A stretch of DNA of 64,000 bases from Manis javanica (lineage: Eukaryota > Chordata > Mammalia > Pholidota > Manidae): contig NC_133158.1 of assembly GCF_040802235.1 (NCBI RefSeq), forward strand, positions 155,074,401 through 155,138,400, read 5' to 3'. Each line of letters opens with the position of its first letter. Within the stretch, counting starts at the first letter, position 1. The notes beneath the pieces were generated by a model, which had not been told where the DNA came from, made no database searches, and saw only the letters and a program-made list of their open reading frames with translations. Shown in pieces: positions 1-11,715 of the stretch. The position numbers and the translations under genes are program-made.

Positions 1-2042
1 CTGGATAATTATGAGCTCTTTAGGAAAGAACGTTGTGCTTTCTCTCTGCCTCGCAGTGGGGCAAAGAAATGTTAACTGCGAATATCTGGGTTAAGAGTGC
101 CCTCTCCTGGTACACCCTATTTTTATTTGTCTCCACCTGCAATTTTCCTGACAATGCTATTTATTAGGCTCAGTTATCTTTTTCATTAAATAAACTGGCA
201 AAGGAGAAAAGTATTGCTGCTGGAGATAAATTAATTTCACCCAGTGTTTCTAGAACCTTTCTTCCACAGTCTTAATCCCTATTTGGCCATGGTCTTTGAG
301 TCTTCTGACACAGTCTTTCTTTCTAATTTACACTTAACCTTTTACTAATCCAGAGGACAGGTAAAAATGGCAGAAATTCAAAGCATGGACGAGGTGTTGA
401 TACAATTTATTTGATCATTTCTATGCCTCTGTTTCTATGCTATTTACTGAGTTTCTACTTAGTTCATTGAGTGTCTGAGTGCTATGTATTCTCCTAGACT
501 CTCTGGATCCTAAATGAGTAAGATACAGTCCTTGCCTTTGCTGAGCTTGGAGTGTGGTGGGAAAGATGGATAAATAAACAGACACTTATAACACCAAGTA
601 ACAAATAGCTGAGGTGTGAACAATAAAGTGGGTGGTCAGAGTGGGTTGTAAATTAATTTCTTTGGTTGTTCAAACTCAAAGGTGAAAATAATGGATGCCT
701 GCCTGACCTGAATTATTCCTCCTGACAGTCACATTTCTCTATGCAGTAGACCTCAAGATTCTATGAACAAAACAGGATAGGTTTAATATATTTTTATATT
801 ACTAATCCCACAAAGTGATTTTAAATCTGAAAGGAATACATAAATATACTTTCAGTTTTTCTGCATTTTTTCTTCTATGTTCAAGGGAAAACATTTTCTT
901 TTATGACTTGAACATTTGGAGAGACTCTACATCTCTAGTTTTAACTAATTAAATATTGTGTTTAATTGTAGAATAACAATGTACAACGAAAAGGGTAGGT
1001 GTGAGTTGTGCCAGAAATCATAGTTTTGATTATTTTCCTTCAATGAGACCCTCCCAAAGTCATTCTTCACAGGGCAGAGGCTTGCCCCACCCCAGGTCTC
1101 TGGTGACATTTACCCATTGGCTCTAGTACATGATCTTGTATGTAAATAGTCTGAATGGTACTTAGTGTCCCAATGACATATAACGTTTTATTTGGAAAAT
1201 TTATTAATGTGGTTTTCTGAGTTTTTTTCTATGCCCTGAATCTTCTGCATAAGAAAAACTTTAATTAAAACTGGGAGAAAAAGATGGGGTGATGGTGAGG
1301 GAAAGACAGAATGTATGTAGCTTTTAGTACCTATATTAGTACCCATATCCATCTCTAATGCATTTGCATAAATTTGGTCAATTTTTCATTTATTTTTCGA
1401 TATTTGTTTTAACTTTCAATTGTGCACTGAAGAAAATGTTTCTGTCCCTTAAAGTGAAAGTAATAACTTTTCTTTCTCAGAGCACAGCTATCTCTACAAC
1501 TCTAGTTTTGGTTCATTTTACATCTGTTGTTCTATATACTGTGCCTTGTCCAAAAGTAATCTCCTAAACTCAAGAATTCCTAAGAGGATCTTAGGTTGCA
1601 CCCCGAGAAACACTGATTTTAGCAATGTGCTGTTGACTTGAAATAAAAACCTCAAGTAGATCTGGAGGAGCACAGAGGATCAATGTATCTTTGAACCTGC
1701 TCTGTTGTTAGTGGGTCTCAGCGATCCATGTGGCTAGAACACAAGGGCTGTACACATGCACAGATGGTGGTCAAGTGAGCCTTTCAGTTCTCCTTTCCCT
1801 TTACTGGTAGGAGCAGAGATACTAAATCAAGGGTAGTAGTTAAACACAATACTCAAAATTGACAGCGAGAAACAGGTGAGGGGAGCAGCAAGATTGAGTG
1901 ACAGGGTTTGGGGGCTGAGCTCGTTGGCCTTACCGCTCATGGGCTATGTGTCCTAGAGTAAGCCGTGTGTGCTCTGGGCTTCATTTTCCCTACCTCTAAG
2001 TGATCAGTAGTGTGCTCCTTGGAGGTGTCTCAGGAGGACGAG
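1..2042. other. intergenic, no gene seen
   Basis: AT-rich sequence with no recognisable exon. At about 470-640 there is a degraded interspersed repeat of the widespread mammalian type that reads roughly 'aagatacagtccttgccttt'. I could not name its family. Nothing else is recognised. Confidence 0.6.
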
Positions 2043-2460
2043 TGTGGATAAAATGAGAGTTCCTGTGGCCAGGATTCTCACCTGGACCTAGCTGACTAGC
2101 TCACTGCACACCTGTGGGCAATACATGGCTGTTGACTCTATAAAAAGAGCTCCACCCAGTGCTCTGGGCACAACATGGTGGCAGGGCTGCAAGGCTGGAG
2201 GAGAGCAGAGCAGAGGCTGGAGTGGTGGCAGCACCGAGGACAGAGGCACAGAGGGCGGCTGTGTGGGACGGCTGTGAGGACAGAGGGGCCCAGAGGCAGA
2301 GACCGGCTTGCTGCATGCAGACTTGCTCTGAGTGAATGGGATTCTAGTGACTGACCTGCCACCTGGAAATAAAGTTGGGTGTAACCCTTTGCTGTCATTT
2401 TCTTTGGTCACATTGAATCCATAGCGAACTTGCCCGGAGCTGAAACCCATTGGCAAGACA
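2043..2460 (+). mobile_element. solo LTR of an endogenous retrovirus, copy A
   Basis: A 418-bp unit that begins TGTGG and ends AAGACA, the usual TG...CA LTR termini. It is flanked by a 5-bp target duplication, ACGAG, at 2038-2042 and 2461-2465. A TATA box (TATAAAAA, 2139-2146) and a poly(A) signal (AATAAA, 2368-2373) are in the correct order for a plus-strand U3-R-U5. No viral gene is attached, so this is a solo LTR left by LTR-LTR recombination. It shares its start, TATA region, poly(A) region and 3' end with the unit at 4055-4407. Its middle (about 2180-2310) is a GA-rich stretch that the other copy lacks. The family name is not known to me. Confidence 0.85.
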
Positions 2461-3414
2461 ACGAGGAAGGGGGGAGGGAGGCAAAGTAGTTGGGCCAAGG
2501 GACCCCCGACCCTGTTTCAACCTGAGCAGCTCCATTTTATTCTTCTTTTGTGCATTTGACTTTGTCCGTCATAAGCTCTTGTTTGAAGAAAGCAAAAGCT
2601 CCTGTTTGATCCAGCAAAATGAAACACAACAAAACAAAAAATTCTTTGAAAGTCATTAGACTAGTTGATTTCTAAAATTCTTACTACTTCTAGAACTCCT
2701 GAGAGTCACAGTACTTGCTTTGCTGTCCAGTATCCATAATGAGTTCCTTCTGATTTTCTGGCAGTCATCCTGTGACTACAATGATAAAGCCTGAAGCTGC
2801 CAGCGGCCACCACAGAGAGCTTAGGCATTGAGCCGGTCCAGAGGCAGCCGCAGAGAGGTGGGTGCTGGTTAATCTCAGGATGAAGCCTCACCCATGGCTA
2901 CACTGTCTTCCAGGATTTTCAGTGACATAAGTCTCCATCCCCTTTTTTTCTTTTGCTTAAACCATTTAGAGTTGACTTTTCTGTTGCTTGTAACCAAAAG
3001 ATTTCTAGTTGAATCATAAGGTGTTTAAAAGATAGTCAACTTGTGTATTGAGATGTCATAGAGTACAAAATAGTAAGTGCTTGAGATACAAATCAAGAAA
3101 CTATTTCTGTCTGTCTTATCTGAGGGTTTCAGCCCCAGGCAAGTTTACTCTGGATTCCGTGAGACTGAAAAATAATGATGGAATATTGGGGGTAAAACCA
3201 TTTATATGCAGCTTTATTCCTGTAGTGGCAGATCAAACACTAGACTCCCATCCACCTCTGGGCACATCTTCATGCAGCAACCCGGTAAATAGCTAATCTT
3301 GGTCACCCTAACATGCTTGGACCACCTGAACTCAAATTTTTTTGGCAGATAAATCTGCCAACGTGAAACCAATAAATGCAGATAATTGCAAAATTATAAA
3401 GCACATTGAAGAAA
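2461..3414. other. intergenic, no gene seen
   Basis: No exon, RNA gene or named repeat is recognised in this stretch. Confidence 0.5.
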
Positions 3415-3612
3415 AAGGGCTAAAAGCACTCTTCTATACTGCTTTGTGAGAGTGTACATTGGAAAAACATTTTAAGGGCAATTTAACAATATTACCAAAA
3501 TCCTTAGAACTGTGATCTCACTTCGATTTAGCAATCCCACCTCTAGAAATGTATCCTAAGGAAATAACTATGGATATACATAAAATCTTAGATATAGAAA
3601 TTGTCATTACTG
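3415..3612 (+). mobile_element. old L1 fragment (ORF2 3' part)
   Basis: A degraded plus-strand L1 segment. It carries the characteristic late-ORF2 wording around 'caatcccacctctagaaatg' followed by 'atcctaaggaaataa', which encodes the P-x-x-L-x-I-Y-P-K-E motif region near the ORF2 C-terminus. It is truncated on both sides. Confidence 0.6.
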
Positions 3613-3660
3613 CACTGATTAGAAAAGTAAGCATGTGCACATATGTGCACACACACAGGT

Positions 3661-4007
3661 AGAACTGTGTCACCCCCAAATGCATATGTTGAAGTCCTAA
3701 CCTGATACCTCAGGATATGTGTCTAGAGATAGAGCCTTTAAAAAGTAAATTAAAATAAAAATGAGGTCATGTGGGTGGGCTCTAATCCAATATGACTTGT
3801 GTCCTGGTAAGAAGAGGTGATTGAAACACAGACACAAGAGGAGGTCAGATGAAGACACTGGAGGAGGATGGCCTTGGAATGAAATCAACCCTCCAGCACC
3901 TGGATCTTGGACTTTTGGCCTCTGGACCCTTGAGAAAATAAATTTCTGCTGCTTAAGCCACCCAGTCTGTGGCACTTCATTATGGCAGCCCTAGCAAACA
4001 CTGACAC
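3661..4007 (+). mobile_element. MLT1-type MaLR LTR
   Basis: Matches the MLT1 consensus pattern from start to end: a start near 'tgtgtcacccccaaatgc', then 'tatgttgaagtcctaac', 'taatccaatatgac', an AATAAA poly(A) signal in 'gagaaaataaatttctgctg', and a terminal 'ccacccagtctgtgg'. This is an ancient ERVL-MaLR LTR in plus orientation. It lies between the two younger solo LTRs. Confidence 0.85.
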
Positions 4008-4054
4008 ACACTACACACAGAGGTAAACATTCTACATACTGAGCAGTAGGGGAC

Positions 4055-4407
4055 TGTGGGGGAAAATGGAAGTTCCTGTGGCCAGGATCCTCACCTGACC
4101 CTGAACTACTTGATGATGTAACTGGCCTACTGCAAGGCTACTGCTTCCGCACTCACAGGAAATGAGCTGTTACTGACTGAGTCAGGATATAAAGAGCTCT
4201 GCCCAGTGCTCTGGGTGAAAGCAGAGACAGAGGAAGATTACTGACCTGCAGACTGTTGTATGCAGATGTGATTCTAGTGCTCAACCTACCGCTGGGAGAA
4301 TAAAGCCAGGTATAAACCCTTTTACCCCAGGAATGTTCCATTGTCATTTCTTGGTCTCACTGAATCCATAGTGAACTTGCCCAGGGCTGAAATGCTTAGG
4401 CAAGACA
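4055..4407 (+). mobile_element. solo LTR of the same retrovirus family, copy B
   Basis: A 353-bp unit homologous to the LTR at 2043-2460, in the same orientation. Its termini are TGTGG...CAAGACA. The 5-bp target duplication GGGAC is at 4050-4054 and 4408-4412. The TATA box is at 4188-4193 and AATAAA is at 4299-4304. Because the target duplication differs from that of copy A, the two are independent insertions and not the two LTRs of one provirus. It has a different middle segment and is about 65 bp shorter. No coding remnant is present. Confidence 0.85.
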
Positions 4408-4412
4408 GGGAC

Positions 4413-7189
4413 TAAATATGTATATATGGCTCACCCACACCTGATTCATCCAGTTAGGTGATGTAGGTGAATCTTGTCATGGAATGCTGCAAATGTATCA
4501 TGAGATAAAACAGATTATCAAACAATATGTATGGTATACTATATTTGTAAAAAAATAAAAATGTGTTCATATAATTCGATATTACTTTAACAATGGTTAC
4601 AGACTATAAACCATGTTCAGACAAGGCTACTCTAACCAGGCTAAAGGCACAGCCACTCTTTGACAAAGATGATTAAATATCTTCTTCTAACAAGGAACTG
4701 CTACTTTCTTTTTAAACTAACCACAACTCTTACCCACTTTAGTTCTTTTCCTTGCAAGATAAAAATTAAGATATCCATCACCAAAGTGCTCTTTCTTCTT
4801 GTCAGAATCCAATCCAAATTGGATCCCTGCTGCTCTAATTTCTCCTTAAAAGTACCCATAGAAGGCCTGAATCCTCCAAGAAGCTGCTCTCAACTTTTTC
4901 TTGCTGAGAAGCTCTACAGGTGTTTCTGGTGGCTTTGATTAATTGGCTCTAACAGTTGTAAATGAAATAAGTTTGGCTGTTCCCCTATCCAGAACTGGCT
5001 AGAAATCCCACCTCCAATAGAAGTTGCATTTTCTATGTCATCTAGCAAAGAGAAGGGCTACCACTTTCTAGGTCTCTGTGGGAGCTACTGAAGTGCTCAG
5101 TATCTTATCCAAAAGGGCAGCTTCGTTTCCTTTCCTCTATACCAAGCTGGGTATAAGTCTCTGAAGCTCCAGGATAAGGCCAAAGATCTTGGATCCAGTC
5201 CCCCTTCCCCAGAGGCCAAGTCACAACTTGACAGCTATCTGGGAAAGGGGCAGGGTGTTCCCTGTTTTCAGAACCCACTGGCCTCCTCCTTAGTGAACCT
5301 TCTGTCCTCCTGGTTCAGGCTTGCACCCTCAGAAGCTCACCTGGGGTGGGTGAGGCCTTATTCTTCTAGTGCCTCCTAGCTTCTATTTCTAGCTTTGCAA
5401 CTACAGTGTATTATGCCCCTGAAGCTAGGAAGCTCCGAACACTGAGAGGCCTTGAGAATGAAGGAGAAAAAAGTCCCCCTTATTCTTTTACAGTGGTGAG
5501 CTCAGCGTCCATCAATCTGTGAAAAATTGCTGGCACACATTCTAGAAAGGATTCTGAATATGTATCCTGAAGGGTTAAAAGTGGGTGTCTTTGTATGGGT
5601 GCAGCCAGGTTTAGGAAATTGAAGAAAGGAGCGATACCTCCTTGAGCCTGGAAGATCTTGGTAATTAAAATCATCTTAAGTATTTGCTGGCTGTGCAGTC
5701 TATTAACTGTTGTTGACTGTCATCAGCATGGCTTTGAAAACTTAATTTTTAAACTGTGCCTCTGGGTCTGAGCTTCGGGTGTGTGTGTGTAGATTAAAAT
5801 ACAAGTGAGCACACTATAGCCCAGCCAAAAGTACATTTTAATCTCATTTAACCAATTAAACAAACAGGAGTGAATTATGCCATTAGGCTCAACAGGGCTG
5901 CCAGAGCAAACCGACAGCATGGTGCAGGCCACGCATGGGAGTAATAAAGTGCATGTTTCTAGTGGAAAGGAGACCCTCGAGTGGGAGCTGTTTCATGGCA
6001 AATTGATATTTACTCAGTGAGTTTCAGAGGAATCATTGTGCGGCAGTAGGGAGGGAGGCCCTAGGTGGGAACACTCTGGGATGGAAATCCTGGGTTGGGG
6101 CTGCGGTGTCCTGTGAGAAGGCAATTGGGAGGAGTGTGGGTGGCGAGGGGAAACCAGAAAGCTGCCAGTACTGGAGAGGCACAGAGATTTTACTGGGGAG
6201 CTGGAAAAATCCTCCTCCTGAATAAGAGCGAATAGTTGTTCCTGGGGGACAAAAGCAAAATATTATCTCAGAGGACATTTAGGAAGTGAATGCATTCTTT
6301 ATAAAAATCAAAAAGGGCAAATGCACATCTACATAGTACAGCAAATGAGTTTCTTGAATTTCTGGAGACAGTCTTACTTCAATGACTGTTTTGTGGTCTT
6401 ACTGGGTGTTAGGTCATATGCCCTGATTTTAGGGTCAGAAAAAATGGTGAGAATATCTGGGGTTAGAAGTCCAAGGTAGCAGCCCGATGGCCCTGCTCGA
6501 CTCTCAGCTGGGACAGTGAACCGCAGAACCTCGTAGACTCAGGGCAACAGTGGGTTCCTGGACCCCACATGTCAAAGGGGCCAGTGCCTGAGGCCAGGCC
6601 ACTCAGCAGGCTTTCCAGGGGGTAGTAGCCCCCGTTCTTCATCTGCTTCCATCCAAAAATGTCCTTACAGATTACTAGTCCAATTCAATTGTTCTCTCTC
6701 CATTCTAGTGGAAAATTTCCCTTACCATGTTAAAGAAACTTGGAACAAAGATTTGTCTTGTTTTACCATTTCCTTTTCTTAGCAATTTCTTCATACACAT
6801 ACGATTTAATACTAGTTCCAGTCTGTCAGTCCTTTTTTGCTATTATTCTTATAGACACTAAAGTTACGGATTTTCGGTGCAATTTTTCCAAGACATTGGC
6901 TTTATGATACCTTGGTTATACTGTGGAATAATTTTATGAACTGATTTTTTGGAACGGAAAACAGACTTTAGTAAATCTTGTCCAGTAGGTGTCACTCTTG
7001 ATCCAATTAAACCTGGCTCGCGCTGTTTATAGTGTGTGTATAGAACATGTTATTCCTTGGTTACGTAAACATGAATGCCACGTCCCCACCTGTGTGTTAA
7101 GCCCTTTCCTGGCGATCTCTGTTGTACACGGCGACCATACGTCAGTTCTCTATAGAGGACTGATTCCTCCCACCGGCCACTTTCGTTAG
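4413..7189. other. intergenic, no gene seen
   Basis: I read both strands here for exons and found none. There is a short GT run at 5779-5790. The GC content rises from about 5.9 kb toward the CpG island. Confidence 0.5.
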
Positions 7190-7460
7190 GACACCTGGGC
7201 GGTGCGGGCTGGCCGCGCGAGCCGGAACCTCTTCAATTCCCGGCGGCTTTTATGACACAGGACCCAGCCGTTTCCGAGGTGCCCGGAGTCTCCCGAGCGA
7301 GAGCTAGTCCCTAGCGCCGCATTTCGGCGGGCTGCTTCCTGCAGCGGTGTGCTGGGCCTGGCCGGGGGCGCCTTCCCGGTCCGCAACCCGCCCGCGGAGG
7401 CCGCCTCCTCACCGACGCCGCGCTGGGGCAGGGCAGGCAATTCGCGGCTCGCAATTTTGA
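7190..7460. promoter_or_regulatory. CpG island, candidate promoter, gene unknown
   Basis: An abrupt GC-rich block with many intact CpG dinucleotides (GCGCGAGCCGG, GCCGCATTTCGGCGG, GCCCGCGGAGG, GACGCCGCGC) in an AT-rich landscape. A CRE-like ACGTCAG lies just to its left, near 7139. Retained CpGs imply germline hypomethylation, as at an active promoter. No first exon could be assigned on either strand. In the human map that I recall, GYG1 lies downstream of CPA3 in the same orientation, so a leftward promoter would be expected somewhere here. However, I find no glycogenin coding sequence in 1-7190, so I do not make that call. Confidence 0.6.
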
Positions 7461-7639
7461 ATTTAGGGATACGGAAGTATTTCGATGGGCCAGATTTAAT
7501 TCATTTCTGTTTTGTACTGCTTTCAGGGATAGAAATGGACAGAACGATTTAGAATTTACAGGAAAGTAACAGTCTTGATTCAGAGATTTTCTGGGGTTCT
7601 ACTTAAAAATATGAAAGTTTTTCTTTCTCCAAATTATAA

Positions 7640-7812
7640 GGAGGAAATAGGGAACTAATATTTATATGGCACTTTGCAGTTCAGGAGGCTGTCCCAAATC
7701 CATTACCTGGTGTTCTCTTCATTACCTAGTGTAACCCTGGGAGATGGGTATTATTTGTAATGTCCCACGCTTGCCAAGCTGGAATTTTAATCCAGAACAT
7801 CTGACTGCAAAA
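7640..7812 (-). mobile_element. MIR SINE fragment
   Basis: Has the diverged MIR layout on the minus strand: 'actaatatttatatggcac' at the left, a core resembling 'taaccctgggagatgggtat', and 'aattttaatccagaacat' at the right. Confidence 0.5.
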
Positions 7813-7831
7813 GCTATAATATCCTTTAAAC

Positions 7832-7941
7832 CACTGGTTCTTAACCAGGGTGCACATCAAAAGCTCCTGGTGAACTTTTCAAGATATATATTCCCAGGCC
7901 CACACTGGACATTCTCCGTACTGTCGGAATTCCCTGATTGA
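7832..7941 (+). mobile_element. MER5-group hAT fragment
   Basis: Starts with the hAT-type end 'ccactggttcttaaccaggg', followed by 'gcacatcaaaagctcctggt' and 'ttcccaggcccaca', the usual order in MER5-group nonautonomous DNA transposons. The right end is missing. Confidence 0.5.
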
Positions 7942-7984
7942 TAGTGGGTTCATTAAATAAAGACACACAAAGTAGGTATATAAT

Positions 7985-8335
7985 GTTCTGTCAGGTAGTA
8001 ACAGATGTTTTGGGAAGAAAAAACAAAGCAGAGTGAGGGAATGGAGAGTGACAGTGCTGTTTTAGAAAGGGTCAGTTGCGGGAAGGTCAGCTTCTCCAAG
8101 GAGGTGACATCTGAACTCAGACCCTAATAAAGTAGAGCAGTAAACTGTGCAGATGTAGGCAGGAAGGTGTTCTAGCAGAGGGACTAGCAGGTGCAAAGGC
8201 ACTGAGGCAGGAACATGTGTGTTTGGTGTGTGGAGAAACAGCAGGGAGACAAGTGTGGATGGAGTGGTGCTGAAGATTGGAGATGGCTAGGAGATGAGTT
8301 AGGAGGCCTGGAGTGAGATGTTAGACCTTCATCTG
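7985..8335. repeat. ancient mammalian interspersed repeat
   Basis: Shows the widespread wording 'gcaaaggcactgaggcagga', preceded by 'gaaggtgttctagcagaggg' and followed by 'gagacaagtgtggatggagt'. This is common in mammalian genomes, but I cannot assign the family with confidence. Confidence 0.45.
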
Positions 8336-9933
8336 GTGTTGCACAACTTTAAAAACAGGTTCAGGCACAAGTTCTCACTCCTAATACTCATTTTTTATTT
8401 TACCTTGCCAAGCAATAAAGAGGAAAACAGAGAAGATAAAAAGCACAGTGCAAACACAGCCCTGATGAGCTGTCACCATTGTAGTCACCACGAAGCTGCA
8501 GTTCAGGGCTGTTAGGGAGACCAAGGCTGAAAATAGTTAGTAGTGAATGAGTGGCTGCTAATTTGATAATCACCATGAATCCAAGTGAAACAGATTTGTT
8601 TGCCTCACTGTCTACAATTTACTTTTATTTGTGATTGAATTGTAATTTCCATTTAAAATCATTATAAAGAAACAGTACATTCCCATCACGCTCACTTAAG
8701 TACCATCCTGGAGTTTCTAGTTTTGCTTTAACATTAAATCTGGTCGTGCTGTCTTTCATTCCTGCCATCAGGGCTCTCTCTTAAGTAGATGCTGTTCTTT
8801 TCTATGTTGCATTTCTAACATGGGAACAAGCTACACATGCCTGGAGAAATAATGATTATGGTTCATTTCTAAGCTTAAGTGCTGATTTGTTACATTTGAA
8901 ATTTTTTTTCAAGAGAGTTAAATATTTCCTATAATTTTGGGGGAAAACATCTTTCATATAGATGTAATTTAAAAAATGTATTTATTAAAGCAGGTATAGA
9001 ACACCATATCCACAAAGCTGAAATCCATGACTGTAGTGGATCTTAAGCAATTAAACAACTCACCATGATAAATAGTTACATTAGATGTATTAATGTTAAT
9101 TTATTTTCCTTATGCACAGATTTATTATTTTAACTACCATGTAGAAAATAAAATGGTGTGCTCCGATTGGTCATTTCAGCCATTTGGAGAAGTCGACGAG
9201 AGAGGGCTCCAGGTAAGAAATGCAGGTAACTTTGCCTGTTCTATAGAGCACACTCAGCAGCCTGCACTCTGAGTGGCTAAAAAACACAGGTAAGGAGTGA
9301 CTTCAGGAAAAACATATTTTCGTGATCTCAGAATATGGTAGTAAAAACAGAGGTTGTGAAACTGAATGCACAATGTGATTTGGTTAAAACAAAACCATAT
9401 GTTTACATATGCATTCAGTGATATCTAGAATGATATACTCACAATATCGCCAGTGGTATTCCTTTAATGTAGGGTGGTTTCTGGGTGATTTCATTTTTTT
9501 GTTGTTGCTTATTTGTAGTTCCTAAGGTGAAAGAATACTTGTGTAATAAAGAAAAATTTGTACAAGAAAGTCTTTTATATATATATACTTTTATACTACA
9601 GGAAAAACACCACTGAAAGTTATCTTTTTTTTTAAAAAATGATGCTGCATGGTGTGAAGACCACATCCTAGTTTCCTCCTTACTTCATGGGTTGGTTATA
9701 TTTCACTGATGAATTATTGACTCCTCTGCATTTTCCTTCAATATAAACTTTGCCTTCCACAATACGAAATCATAGTTTGAGTCCTCTGTGATTTTCCTGT
9801 TTTTATTATAATCACTCCAACTCTATACCACAGAGGAAGGGATGATTTTTCTATGTGACTGTTAACTGTTCTCTGGAGATAGGCCTTGGGGAGCTCTGGA
9901 TTCTTGACTGCACTGTCGGCTTATCCCTTATGT
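8336..9933. other. intergenic, no gene seen
   Basis: No exon or named repeat is recognised. A short TA-rich run sits near 9577-9588. Confidence 0.5.
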
Positions 9934-9950
9934 CCACTAGAGGGCAGCAG
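9934..9950 (+). promoter_or_regulatory. CTCF-like binding motif
   Basis: CCACTAGAGGGCAGCAG closely matches the CTCF core (CCANNAGRKGGCRS) in plus orientation. It lies 2.5 kb from the CpG island at 7.2-7.5 kb. The motif match is seen directly. Occupancy is inferred. Confidence 0.6.
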
Positions 9951-11554
9951 ATGACAGACGTACTCATGGGCCATTAAGGTTAATTTCCTGTGTTGACAGC
10001 TTTCTGGGAGATAAGAAATGGCCTAAGCGTAGCTGGCTGGGTGTCACAGTGACTCTGTCACTCAGAAGGCCATATGGCTTATTTGTATTAGGGAAAATTA
10101 ACAACAGAATGTTTCCCTCTCTTCCAAACTATGGGAATGCAGAATATTAACTTCTGCTCTGTTGTTAGGAGTTTTTGAAGATGCCAAAGTCACAAATCTA
10201 CACACTTAGTTTATACCAAATACATGTTCTTTTATGGAATATGTACACTGTATACTACATATTCCAATTAACTAAGTTTTAGGCAGAGACTGTTACAAGG
10301 TTGAGTTATAAAACATAGGTAGACTCATCTTGCCTTCAAGGTATATAAAATACAAAAGTCAGATGATCTGGTACAAATTCTTCATACAATTAAGGGTATA
10401 TAAAGGAGTGGTGACTAATAAAATGTTAGGGAAATAAGTTTGACTTTGAGTCAGGATATAAAGAAACTAATGCCTATAGATCAGAGTGGAGACAGGGGTT
10501 GAGAACTGGTGCCTGCTGAATCCCACCTTCAGTAGCGTCTTGTTTGATCAGCAGAATGCGTTTAATTTTTTAACATTTGTATTTAGGTGGGGCATGTACA
10601 TATTAGTTTGTTACACTTCCCACCATCCCCCATTATTATACATACAGCACTTCACACATATCTCTTACCCCCCGGTCCTCCAGAAACATTTGTGGTTGCA
10701 ATCCTTGTCTTAGAGGAACTGGGGCAGGGTCATGCAGAATGCAGGAGCCAGACATCCAGGAGTCATGTTATAAATAATGGGCCAGAACTGGGAGCAGGTA
10801 AGTTGCGTGTGGAGGTTGTGTGGGGTGGGGCAGGTATATATAATTGGGTTGACTTGATGTGACCAAGGGATCATGTTGAAATCGGGCCCAAGCCATTGAG
10901 GGTGGTGGTGATGGGGATTTGAGGAGCAGTTTACATCTCGTACAGCTATAGAGAGCTCTGTCAGTGTTTGAGGATGAGAGAACTGGCAAGTGCAGGAAGA
11001 GATGGAGGCATCAACCTGGAAAGATGCTGGTGAATCTGTTTCCTGTTCACTCTAATAACCCTTTGGGTTTTGATGACTAGAACTGCTGTGCTGAAAAAGT
11101 GAATCCGGAGTCACACATGATTGACATATGGGTGCTGCCCCTTATATCAGTGCTTAGCTGTATGTTCCTGTGGAAGTTGGTGGCTTGAGTAGTCAGCTCC
11201 CACACCTAGGATATGGGCCTCTGTTTGCATGATCTTACGAGCACTGTGAGGTGCTAAACACTGCCCTGGGGTCAGTGCTGGTCCAGTTTCTCCACCGGAC
11301 TCAGTGGCTCCCTACGGGCACAGAATTTAATCACTGCACTTTAATTTTCTCCTCATAATTTAAAAGGATTGAATGCAGCAGCCTCAGATTTGTTCAGCTA
11401 ACCGAAAGAAAGGACAAAGCCCAGTTCTTATCAATATATGAAACTTGTGTCAAGCAAGCACATGTGCTCTTGAGAAGAGTGCTGGTCATGTTTCATTGTA
11501 GGAGGAAACTGTGGGGAGGGCTGAGGAGGGGCAAAGAGCGAGAAGTCTAACAAA
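9951..11554. other. intergenic, no gene seen
   Basis: No exon, RNA gene or named repeat is recognised. Short overlapping open frames near 10.5-11.0 kb have no family resemblance. Confidence 0.5.
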
Positions 11555-11715
11555 ATCAGTCATGTGTTTCAATTCTGACTCCACCTTTTCCTAACTGAGG
11601 GACCTTAGGAAAGCCACTGAACTTCTCTGAACATCAGTTTCATGTGCAAAATGATGACACAGGACGTCTGGCAGTGTCCTTTGGGAAGTTAAGTGAGCAG
11701 GTGTTTGTAGGTGTC
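11555..11715 (+). mobile_element. MIR SINE fragment
   Basis: Plus-strand MIR layout: 'caattctgactccacctttt', then 'aagccactgaacttctctga', then 'catcagtttcatgtgcaaaa', matching the conserved MIR core. Confidence 0.65.

Noticed and set aside
2088..2498. 136-codon minus-strand frame
   Set aside because: It is antisense to the solo LTR at 2043-2460, is rich in Ser/Pro/Leu by composition and has no family resemblance.
7186..7552. Frames through the CpG island as a first coding exon (including GYG1)
   Set aside because: No glycogenin N-terminal sequence or conserved start was found, and no following exon is visible in 1-7190. The frames are compositional.
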